Source of the DNA: Alloprevotella sp. OH1205_COT-284
GTDB taxonomy: Bacteria; Bacteroidota; Bacteroidia; Bacteroidales; Bacteroidaceae
Assembly: GCF_003859795.1 (NCBI RefSeq)
Contig: NZ_RQYI01000022.1
Location: 1-40,876 of the forward strand
DNA: 40,876 bases
Direction: 5' to 3'
Positions 14,596 through 22,311 of this stretch are shown in pieces. The translations under genes were made by a program, and so were the position numbers. The notes under the pieces were generated by a model. The model was given only the letters and a program-made list of their open reading frames with translations. It had not been told where the DNA came from and did not search any database. Within the stretch, counting starts at the first letter, position 1. Each line of letters begins with the position of its first letter.

Positions 14596-15609
14596 TTATT
14601 TCGTTGCTTTCGCAGCGATGGCCTGCACGCAGGTTATGGCGATCATTTTGTAAATGTCATCCACGCAACAGCCGCGAGAGAGATCATTGACCGGACGGGC
14701 GATGCCTTGCAAAATGGGGCCGATGGCTTCTGCCTGTCCGAGGCGTTCCACCAGTTTGTAACCGATGTTGCCCACTTCCAAACGAGGCACGACAAGAACA
14801 TTGGCCTGTCCGGCCACAGGGCTTGTCGGTGCTTTGAGTTTACCCACTTCCGCAACAAGCGCGGCGTCGGCCTGCAATTCGCCGTCGATAAGCAGATCGG
14901 GACGCAACTCTTTGGCTTTTTCGAGGGCAGCGACAACCTTGTCCACATCTTCATGCTTGGCAGAACCGTAAGTGGAGAACGAGAGCATCGCCACACGCGG
15001 CTCAACACCGGCCACGGCACGAGCCGTATCGGCAGAACAAACGGCAATTTGTGACAACTGATCCACGTCGGGCACGGGAGTAACCGCCACGTCGCCCATC
15101 ACCACAATGCCGTCTTCTCCCAAATCTTTGGCTTTCGTGATCAGCACCATTGCACCGCTCACGCAAGTGATGCCGGGCACGGTTTTGATGATTTGCAACG
15201 CGGGACGGAGTACATCGCCGGTGGTGTTTCGTGCTCCGGCCAACTGTCCGTCGGCATCGCCGGCCTTGATAATAAGACAACCGAGATAAAGCGGATTTTC
15301 GACCACACTGCGTGCCGTCTCAATCGTCACGCCTTTTTTGGCACGGAGTTCGGCCAAGAGGCGTGCGTATTCTTCTTTTTTTTCGTGTTTGAGGGGATTG
15401 ATGAGCGTTGCCTTTGAAATGTGTCGAAGTTCGTGTTTTTCGGCAAGCTCCATGATTTGTTCGGGATCTCCGATGAGAATTAAGTCGGCCACTTCTTCTG
15501 CAAGAATGTGGTCGGCAGCTTTGAGCGTACGTTCTTCCGTACCCTCGGGTAGAACGATGCGCTGCTTTTGAGTTTTGGCGCGCGCAACGAGTTGTTCAAT
15601 AAGTGCCAT
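14596..15609 (-). CDS. pta: Phosphate acetyltransferase
   Basis: A 337-residue short-form Pta (catalytic PTA_PTB domain only, without the DRTGG/P-loop regulatory half of E. coli Pta). It converts acetyl-CoA and phosphate to acetyl phosphate for AckA. Seen: IVLPEGTEERTL near residue 18, the conserved AGARNTTGDVLRPALQIIKT (about 125-145), LITKAKDLGEDGIVVMGDVA (about 166) and GPILQGIARPVNDLSRGC (about 303). The start at 15609 gives MALIEQLVARAK, usual for this form. It is the first gene of pta-ackA, with a leader of about 170 nt. Confidence 0.96.
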   Translation of the reverse strand: MALIEQLVARAKTQKQRIVLPEGTEERTLKAADHILAEEVADLILIGDPEQIMELAEKHELRHISKATLINPLKHEKKEEYARLLAELRAKKGVTIETARSVVENPLYLGCLIIKAGDADGQLAGARNTTGDVLRPALQIIKTVPGITCVSGAMVLITKAKDLGEDGIVVMGDVAVTPVPDVDQLSQIAVCSADTARAVAGVEPRVAMLSFSTYGSAKHEDVDKVVAALEKAKELRPDLLIDGELQADAALVAEVGKLKAPTSPVAGQANVLVVPRLEVGNIGYKLVERLGQAEAIGPILQGIARPVNDLSRGCCVDDIYKMIAITCVQAIAAKATK

Positions 15610-15781
15610 TTAGATATAATAATTTAGTCTGTTCGATATAAGAAATCTCACCTTGACAGTAGGTGTACGCCTGAATAAGTTAGGGGAATGGGATAGAACA
15701 CTCAAATTCCGATTCGGAAACACGCGTTTCTTGTCGATAGTGAAAAAGAACGGAGCGGCCGAGAAAACTCGTACCGCACCG

Positions 15782-15789
15782 CAAAATTA
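15782..15789 (-). promoter_or_regulatory. -7 box upstream of pta
   Basis: On the minus strand TAATTTTG (complement of CAAAATTA) matches TAnnTTTG. It would give a leader of about 165 nt before the pta ATG. No TTG is seen at -33. No other exact box lies between 15610 and 15781. Confidence 0.45.
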
Positions 15790-15891
15790 CAAAAAAAATG
15801 TGTGTGTCGGGCGTATTCGGAGCTGTTTTTTCCTCTTTCTTTCGGGTTTCTTCGTCTGCAAATCGCAAAATCGCCCTTTCGTTTCCTTTGA

Positions 15892-17187
15892 CTACGATGC
15901 TTTGTTTCGCGTTTTTGACCAACGACGGTAAAATCGCTTCAAATCAATCTTGTAGAGTTCGTTTTTACGTGTCACCCACCAAGCCGTCAGTCCATAAAGC
16001 AAGACTTGCGTCCAGAGGGCGAAATACTCAAATCGAACGGCCGACAGATCGGCTCCCATTGTATTTAGACGGACAAAACCATTCACGCCGAACGTAGAAG
16101 GGATTAAATAAGAGAGGGTTTTCCAATACCACGGAAAAGCGGAACCCGGCCAGCTCACTCCGCTCAAAAACAAAATGGGAACGGACGAAAACACAACGAG
16201 CAAAATGACGCTTTCGCGATTGCGCGGCAACACGCTCAGCGTGATGGCAAAAAGGATACAAGCCAACAAATAAGGCAGCGAAAAGGCGAGGATTTCCCAA
16301 GCGTTACCGATCTGCGGCAAATCGAAAAGATGAGGCACCACGCCCATTTCAAACACCGCAATGGGCACATAGATCATCAGAAAAGCAGTGGAGCGGCCGA
16401 GAAGAGTGCGCAAGGCACGGCGCGAAGCATGGTGCGGTTGCGGCGAACGAGGATGCTTTTTTTTCGCAAAACCGTTTTCTTCGTTTCCGATGGTTTCGAT
16501 CATTGCCCTGTCGTCCAGTGTAAATTCTTCTGTCTGCGGGAATTGACGAGTGCTTTCCATACGTTCGCGGCGCGTTCCGGCTTCCATGCCGACACCGAGC
16601 AGCAAGGTTTGCTGAATAACGATCATCAAAACGGCAGGGATCAGGAAAGCCGCAAATCCGTTCTGTGGATTGAAGAGTGCCGTTTGCTCATAGTGTAGTG
16701 GCTGAACGGTCACTTCGTCTTCGCGATCGGTGGTGTTTCCGGCACGCGACACTTTGATGTCGGCATTCATGCCGAGCGAAACATCCGTGGCCGACGACAA
16801 GATGGCTTTGTAGTAAAGCATGCCGCTCATGTCGCAATAGAGATTGACATGTGCCTGTTCCATGCGCATGATGTTGCGCGTGAAATCTTCGGCAATGCAG
16901 ACCACCCCGTAAGCCTCCCGATGCTTCACGCGAGTACGTGCCTCTTCGAGAGATCGCTCATGTGAAACGATTTTCACATCGGGCGATGCGTCGAGCCGAC
17001 GCAAAAATTCGCGACTCATGGAACTACCGTCGGCATCCACCACCGCCACGGGTACTTCATGCACCGTTTCGTTGGTGTAGATAAAGGTATAGAGCAACGG
17101 GTAGATGAGCGGTACGAGGAGAAAAAATATGATGAGCCCTCCGTCGTTGAACACGTCGCGGATGGCATTTCTGAAAGCTTTGTTCAT
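15892..17187 (-). CDS. ABC-2 type export permease, second of two
   Basis: A 431-residue inner membrane permease of the ABC-2/YhhJ type. One N-terminal membrane helix (IIFFLLVPLIYPLLYTFIY, about 18-36) is followed by a periplasmic domain (about 40-175). A membrane block begins at about 185 (FAAFLIPAVLMIVIQQTLLLG), followed by four more helices toward the C-terminus. Between residues about 205 and 257 lies a charged segment (RRERMESTRQ... ENGFAKKKHPRSPQ) breaking the usual loop between membrane helices. It is encoded 12 nt after the first permease; the two probably form a heterodimer. It is the last gene of the tolC-hlyD-permease operon, and no ATPase gene lies in the operon. Confidence 0.85.
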   Translation of the reverse strand: MNKAFRNAIRDVFNDGGLIIFFLLVPLIYPLLYTFIYTNETVHEVPVAVVDADGSSMSREFLRRLDASPDVKIVSHERSLEEARTRVKHREAYGVVCIAEDFTRNIMRMEQAHVNLYCDMSGMLYYKAILSSATDVSLGMNADIKVSRAGNTTDREDEVTVQPLHYEQTALFNPQNGFAAFLIPAVLMIVIQQTLLLGVGMEAGTRRERMESTRQFPQTEEFTLDDRAMIETIGNEENGFAKKKHPRSPQPHHASRRALRTLLGRSTAFLMIYVPIAVFEMGVVPHLFDLPQIGNAWEILAFSLPYLLACILFAITLSVLPRNRESVILLVVFSSVPILFLSGVSWPGSAFPWYWKTLSYLIPSTFGVNGFVRLNTMGADLSAVRFEYFALWTQVLLYGLTAWWVTRKNELYKIDLKRFYRRWSKTRNKAS

Positions 17188-17199
17188 GAAAAGATGAGT

Positions 17200-18351
17200 T
17201 TAGGGGTCGTAGGCGATACGTGTCATCAGCGTTCGGAAACGTTCGACAAACAGGCAAGGCAGCAGGGCAAATCCGCAAAGTGCGGCAAAATAAGGCCATG
17301 CGTTGAACAATTCGTAGCCGTTGAGTGCGCAATTCACATAGAGCAAAAAATAGTGACGCAAAGGAGAAAGGTATGACAACCCCTGCAATGTGGGGTGCAT
17401 GGCCATGACGGGAAACGACATGCCGCAGATGCTGAACGAAATCACGCCCCACAACGAAGCAAAACTCAATCCCAGTCGGGGAGACGGCAACGCACAAATC
17501 ATAAGCACACCCAACCCCTGAGAGGCCACGACAAAAAGCACCAACAAGCCGAGCATGGTGGGAATGCCGCAAAAACACGGATAACCGAGATAGCCATACA
17601 GATACAATCCGGTGAGAACGGCCATCAAAGAGAACAGTAAAGTTTGAGGCAGGAGTTTCGCTATGAGCGCCTTGCCTGCCGATCCGTCGGCCAAACGCAG
17701 CAACACACGTCCGGTGCCTTCTTTGATTTCCTGCCCAATGGAGAAAACCGTGATGAAAAGCACCATTAGCGAAATCAGTCCGGGAGCGAGAATGTTGGAA
17801 AGATAAATACTGTAATTGAGCGAGGGGTTGCCGATGGCGCGTGTTTCGAGTACGATGGGCTGCAAGAAAGCCATGGCTTGCCGATTGGTGGCGCCGTGTG
17901 CAAAGAGTACTGTGCGCCCTGCCGCTCCTCCCACCAATTCGGTGAGTGTACGCATGTCTTTATAAAGCAACGATCCCGCCATCAGAAACGTGTTGTTCGT
18001 GTAAAACGAAACCGTGGGCGACTCTTGTCTGATTAGTTTTTGAGTTGTCCCTTTCGGTATGTAATAGAAGGCGTAAATTTCGCCCCTTTGCAGTGCCTTT
18101 CGCGCTTCGGTCACGGAGGGGTAATTCGCCACGATGTCGGTATTTTGGAACGCATCAAGATTTCGTGCAAGGGTTCTCGTCGTGGTCGAGTTGTCGAGAT
18201 CCACCATGCCGATAGGCATGTCTTGCGGCAATCCCTTGTCCATCATTGTCGTGAAAAACAACGCGCAAAACAAGGGCACTGCCACGATACAGAAAATGTA
18301 AATCGGGCGAGTTAAAATGCGCCGCCATTCTCGAATGAAGATTTTATACAT
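17200..18351 (-). CDS. ABC-2 type export permease, first of two
   Basis: A 383-residue permease with the YhhJ/YbhS-like layout: an N-terminal membrane helix (IYIFCIVAVPLFCALFF, about 17-33), a periplasmic domain (about 45-165) with SFYTNNTFLMAG, then about five membrane helices with the ABC-2 signature region GMSFPVMAMHPTLQGLSYLSP (split here at about 313). It probably exports a small molecule or drug across the inner membrane together with the second permease, using an ATPase encoded elsewhere and the HlyD/TolC pair of the same operon for the outer layers. The substrate is unknown. Confidence 0.87.
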   Translation of the reverse strand: MYKIFIREWRRILTRPIYIFCIVAVPLFCALFFTTMMDKGLPQDMPIGMVDLDNSTTTRTLARNLDAFQNTDIVANYPSVTEARKALQRGEIYAFYYIPKGTTQKLIRQESPTVSFYTNNTFLMAGSLLYKDMRTLTELVGGAAGRTVLFAHGATNRQAMAFLQPIVLETRAIGNPSLNYSIYLSNILAPGLISLMVLFITVFSIGQEIKEGTGRVLLRLADGSAGKALIAKLLPQTLLFSLMAVLTGLYLYGYLGYPCFCGIPTMLGLLVLFVVASQGLGVLMICALPSPRLGLSFASLWGVISFSICGMSFPVMAMHPTLQGLSYLSPLRHYFLLYVNCALNGYELFNAWPYFAALCGFALLPCLFVERFRTLMTRIAYDP

Positions 18352-18433
18352 ATAGCATGAAAGATTCCATGAGGTATTCGGGAAACGGATTTGTTTTTAA
18401 CGAGATGAAGAGAAGCATAACGCCCCCTGCTCA

Positions 18434-19417
18434 TCAGCGTTTGAGCAAGAGCGACATACCGGGGCGCAAGCCGTCGATCTTCTCAACCGGAACAGCCTTC
18501 ACTTGGAACGTCTTCATGTCATACTGCCCCGTGGCCTTGGTGGCTTTCCATGCGGCATAACTACCGAGATCTTTCATGCCGGTAATCCGAATTTTGACGC
18601 TTTTTTCGCCCAAAGCTGGCACCACAGCCTCCACAACATCATTGACTTTGAGCCATGTCATTTGATCTTCTCTCAAATTAAAAGTAGCCCACATCTTGTT
18701 TATCACGGCCACATTCATCACCGGTGCTCCCGTTCCGACCAATTCGCCCACAGAGGGGAAAATATCCGTCACCTCTCCGTCAAGAGCTGCGATGAGCACC
18801 GTTTCCTGCAAATAGCTGCGCACTTCTTCTATCGCTCCTGCGGCACGAGCTTCGACGGCAGCCGCGGCTTGCTTGTCTTCGGCTTCGGCACCGTTTTTGG
18901 CCATGTCGTATTGTGACTTTGCCGCACGCTCCGTGGCAATGGCCGCATCTCGTTGCGCGGTCATCTCGTCGAGTTTCTGCGCCGTGGCCACGCCTTCGTC
19001 GTGCAGCCTTTTGACGCGGGCATAACTTTTTTCCATCACCTCACGTCCGGCAATGGCTTTCTGCCACATTTCGTAAGCTCCTTGTATTTGCTCTTCGCGA
19101 GCACCTTTTTTTGCCTTCCGGCTCTGTGCCGCGGCAGCAGCCTCGGCCGATTGAGCCTGCGTGAGTTTGGCCTCCACCTCCGGAGCTTCTAGTATGGCGA
19201 GGGTGTCGCCGGCACGCACCATTTGTCCCTCTTCCACCAAGATTTTGGCCACACGACCGGGCACTTTGCTCGACACGCGATATTCTGTCACTTCGGCCTG
19301 CCCTTGCAAAATTTCTTCCTGAGGCGAGAAAGCATAAAAGCCGAATAAGGCGGTCAGGCATACCACAGCCACAATTAGGATGAGGGCGGGCATATAGTTG
19401 GGAGTTTGTTTTTTCAT
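18434..19417 (-). CDS. HlyD-family periplasmic adaptor subunit
   Basis: A 327-residue membrane fusion protein. One N-terminal membrane anchor (ALILIVAVVCLTALFGFYAF, about 11-30), a lipoyl/barrel-sandwich half domain (VSSKVPGRVAKILVEEGQMV, about 48-67), a long alpha-hairpin (about 80-195, very rich in Ala, Glu and Lys), the second lipoyl half (ALDGEVTDIFPSVGELV) and a beta-barrel domain ending LRPGMSLLLKR. It bridges the inner membrane permeases and the TolC channel. It lies 43 nt after tolC and 82 nt before the first permease, same strand. Confidence 0.92.
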   Translation of the reverse strand: MKKQTPNYMPALILIVAVVCLTALFGFYAFSPQEEILQGQAEVTEYRVSSKVPGRVAKILVEEGQMVRAGDTLAILEAPEVEAKLTQAQSAEAAAAAQSRKAKKGAREEQIQGAYEMWQKAIAGREVMEKSYARVKRLHDEGVATAQKLDEMTAQRDAAIATERAAKSQYDMAKNGAEAEDKQAAAAVEARAAGAIEEVRSYLQETVLIAALDGEVTDIFPSVGELVGTGAPVMNVAVINKMWATFNLREDQMTWLKVNDVVEAVVPALGEKSVKIRITGMKDLGSYAAWKATKATGQYDMKTFQVKAVPVEKIDGLRPGMSLLLKR

Positions 19418-19460
19418 TTTGAATATTTATTTTATTGATAATAATGATATTAGGCTATTT

Positions 19461-20969
19461 TTATTCTCCCAAAGCTTTGGAGAGAGCGGCACGTGTGAGT
19501 TTGGTGTCGATTTGTGCATCTATGTTGTCGCTTTGTGCAGCAAGCCATGCGGTTTGCGCAGCGAGAAGGTCGGTGGTGGAAATCATACCTTCGTCAAATC
19601 CCAATTTTGAAATTCTCAGATTTTCCTCTGCCTTAGCCAAGTTGTTTTCGGAAAGATGCAGTTTTTTATCGGCCTCATTCACCGCAAAAGCACATTGTCG
19701 GACTTGAAGTTCAATCTTTTCTCTCATTTCTCCGAAATGTAACTCGGCCATGCTGGCTTCCGCACGGGCTGCACGCACTTTATTGCGACCTTCTCCCCAA
19801 TTCCAAAGTGGCATTTTCATCGTCAATCCGACATGCCACGAACCATTGAACTTCTTTTCAAAACCATTGTGAAACGACGGATTGGTCACGGTATAACCGC
19901 CTGTCAATGCCACCGTGGGGAGGAAAACGGATTGCTCTATTTTCACTTTTTCGCGATAAATCGAAGCTGCATGTTTGAGTTGGCGCAATTCAGGCCGTTC
20001 GGCAAAAGCTTTCTCGATATCGGCCACCATTTGTTTCTCTTCCGAAGCCAGTACTTCGAGCTGTTCATCGAGCAAAATCGGCTGTTCTTCAAGTGACCAA
20101 CCACATAATTGTGCCAATAGCATGCGCGACAAAGTCAGTCCGTCGTCCACTTTGAGAAGCGTCATCTCTGCTTTATTCAGCTCCACGCTCACCGACAATT
20201 CATTGGCGCGAGTGGCCACACCTGCCGCAATCATTTTATTGACATCTCCGTTCAGATGTTCAAGCATATCGCGATAAGCCGTGGCCAGTTTCTTTTTATT
20301 CACCAAACTCACCACCTGCCAATAGGCCTTATCCACATCGAGCAATAGTGTTTGTTGTTCGGCGCGCAAACCTTCGTTTGCCAGTTCACGCCCATAACTT
20401 GTAATTCGATCATAGGCACGAATTTTTCCTCCCATATAAATGGGTTGTGTCAATAAAATGCCTCCGACAAAAAGATTGCGATTGTCAATATTCAATGCCT
20501 CCGACAGCTGTTGTCCCGTAGCATCAAGTTTTGCTCCAAGCGCAGGCAATGTTCCGGACATGCCCTGCAATAAAGGCATCAATTCGGGATGAGTAACAAG
20601 AATTCCTTGTGCGATTTGTTGGAACTTAGGCGCAATCCCTCCCACCAAATCCGTACCTATATGAGAAAGAGAGGCACGACGCTCAGAGCTCAACAACGAC
20701 ACGTTTTCACTCATATGCGTGTAATTGGCCATACCTGACACTTTCGGTAAATAGTTTGTGCGAGCCACGCGATGTTCATAGTCGGCCTTGCTTACCTTCA
20801 ACTCGGCCATGCGGATCTTTTTATTATGTTTCAAAGCCATTGAACGGCAAGAATCAAGCGATACACGATCGGTCGACAAAAGAAGCTTTTCTTTTGGAAA
20901 GGCCATTACAGTTGCCGAAAAACCGAACATTCCCACCAACACAAAAGGCAGGATCGAAAAATGTTTCAT
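19461..20969 (-). CDS. TolC family outer membrane efflux protein
   Basis: A 502-residue outer membrane channel. The signal peptide is MKHFSILPFVLVGMFGFSATVMAF. Two OEP repeats follow: about 30-235 (MALKHNKKIRMAELKVSKADYEHRVART) and about 260-495 (AFAERPELRQLKHAASIYREKV). An extra segment near 105-165 (GGIAPKFQQIAQGILVTHPE and following) is longer than in E. coli TolC, as is common in Bacteroidetes efflux channels. It is the first gene of the export operon, with a good promoter 32-60 nt upstream. Confidence 0.93.
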   Translation of the reverse strand: MKHFSILPFVLVGMFGFSATVMAFPKEKLLLSTDRVSLDSCRSMALKHNKKIRMAELKVSKADYEHRVARTNYLPKVSGMANYTHMSENVSLLSSERRASLSHIGTDLVGGIAPKFQQIAQGILVTHPELMPLLQGMSGTLPALGAKLDATGQQLSEALNIDNRNLFVGGILLTQPIYMGGKIRAYDRITSYGRELANEGLRAEQQTLLLDVDKAYWQVVSLVNKKKLATAYRDMLEHLNGDVNKMIAAGVATRANELSVSVELNKAEMTLLKVDDGLTLSRMLLAQLCGWSLEEQPILLDEQLEVLASEEKQMVADIEKAFAERPELRQLKHAASIYREKVKIEQSVFLPTVALTGGYTVTNPSFHNGFEKKFNGSWHVGLTMKMPLWNWGEGRNKVRAARAEASMAELHFGEMREKIELQVRQCAFAVNEADKKLHLSENNLAKAEENLRISKLGFDEGMISTTDLLAAQTAWLAAQSDNIDAQIDTKLTRAALSKALGE

Positions 20970-21000
20970 CAGTCTATAAATTATATTACTTATTCTTGGG

Positions 21001-21031
21001 CAAAGATACTAACAAAAACCTGTCGCGCAAA
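21001..21031 (-). promoter_or_regulatory. Promoter of the tolC-hlyD-permease operon
   Basis: On the minus strand: TTTTG (TTG = complement of 21028-21030), a 19-nt spacer, then TATCTTTG (complement of CAAAGATA, 21001-21008), an exact TAnnTTTG match. The leader is about 25 nt. Confidence 0.8.
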
Positions 21032-21429
21032 ACAAAAACAGAGAAACAGAACACAAAAACAATAATAAACACGCAAAATAGACCAATTCAAAGAGGAAAA
21101 ATTCAAGTATTATTCTTTTTTCATTACAAAGGCCAAGATGTTATATTTTTCGTCCCTCTATTTACGTTGATCCTTAAATATTCGTGGGAAAAATGAAATA
21201 TAAACCTTTATCCCCACCTCTTCATGAAAGCAACTTTGCTCCTCTTTTCACTCCTCTATCAAGTGCGGTTATAACATAATAAAGACCTCTGCAAAATCAT
21301 TGCTTTTTATCAGTAAATCAAATACGGTCTTTCTTTCATGCGCTTTGGGAGATGATGAAACACCCGAAAACCTTTCACCTCATCCGACAAGGTTCTTAAT
21401 TGCCTTATCAACTGCTCTCGTTATGTGTA
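21032..21429. other. Intergenic stretch upstream of the tolC operon, no gene seen
   Basis: About 400 A/T-rich bases between the tolC promoter and repeat copy C. No convincing reading frame or RNA gene. AAGACCTCTGCAAAA at 21282-21296 recalls insertion sequence ends, but no partner inverted repeat or transposase remnant was found. Confidence 0.55.
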
Positions 21430-22007
21430 GTCGAACGCGCCTTTGCCCCACATCAAACGTGTTTTTTTAGGGCGATAGCCCATTATGTAAGCACCCTCTT
21501 ATGATCATCTCGTGAAATTGTCGGAAAACATACACAGCTCCCTTCATCTTACTGAAATTCAGACACATGAAAGTGTAGACAGGTGATTTACAAATATACA
21601 CTGAAAGAAGTTAAGCCTATGATATTCAGATAGAAACAAATGTAGACAGACTATCCAAAAACCTACACTGTCTACATGAACGATTTCGAGCATCTGCACG
21701 CCTTTCCGATATAGAGTGTAGGTTGTAACAACGAATGTAGTTATTCTTTCGCATTGTCTACATTTGCAACAATCTATATATCTGTGATTTAAGGAGATCA
21801 GTGTAGACAATGTAGACAAAAAAAAGAAAAACTCTTGGTAGGGACTGAATATTGTTTTTTACCGAAGAATGATCTCGACTTCTCTTCGGTTTGTCCGAAG
21901 ATACCTTGATGCGTCGAAACGCATCTTACCCAAGGAGTAGTACAAACGGAGTAACGAGTAGAAAAATCTATCACTGACCTAAATTTTGCAAGTTCCTAAA
22001 TTTTTCT
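21430..22007 (-). repeat. Interspersed TCTACA-rich element, copy C
   Basis: A copy of the same ~580-bp element on the minus strand, between the phosphate transporter gene and the tolC operon (both minus). Its left end (right side here, about 21945-22007) carries GAGTAACGAGTAGAAAAATC and ATCACTGACCTAAATTTTGC, matching parts of copies B and D. The 27-bp core is 21716-21742. The palindrome CTGAAATTCAG (about 21553-21563, read ACTGAAATTCAG) and the TGATCA segment follow. Homology to copy D extends to about 21430 through AACACGTTTGA (complement near 21450-21462). An 86-codon frame (21559-21819) is not considered coding. Confidence 0.83.
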
Positions 22008-22144
22008 CTTTTCGACGATTTGGTTTTTCGACATTGTTGTCTACAATGCCTTTTCCTGTGTATTGGTCTCTCTTTACTCTTGATGACAAAAGAGGCTTAC
22101 CCACCGAGATTATCCACTAACCCCATAAACCAATAATCACTTGT

Positions 22145-22194
22145 AAAAAAACAACCGCACTCAAAGAGCCGAAAAGCTCTATGGTTGCGGTTGT
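22145..22194 (-). terminator. Terminator of the phosphate transporter gene
   Basis: ACAACCGCA (22151-22159) pairs with TGCGGTTGT (22186-22194); inside, AGAGC (22165-22169) pairs with GCTCT (22176-22180) around CGAAAA. Read on the minus strand it is followed by a run of six T (complement of 22145-22150). It lies about 118 nt past the transporter stop. Confidence 0.7.
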
Positions 22195-22311
22195 ATTTGT
22201 TGATGTTGAGGCGTGAAAACGGCCAAGATGAAAGGTGATTTCTCAGAGGTTTAGTTTTAACACGCTCTTTCTTTTTTCTTGTTGCTTTTCTATTTGTTGG
22301 ACAAACTGTTG

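Noticed and set aside
21282-21296. AAGACCTCTGCAAAA, resembling terminal repeats of some IS5-type insertion sequences in this phylum
   Set aside because: No inverted partner, no target duplication and no transposase fragment nearby, so a relic cannot be supported.
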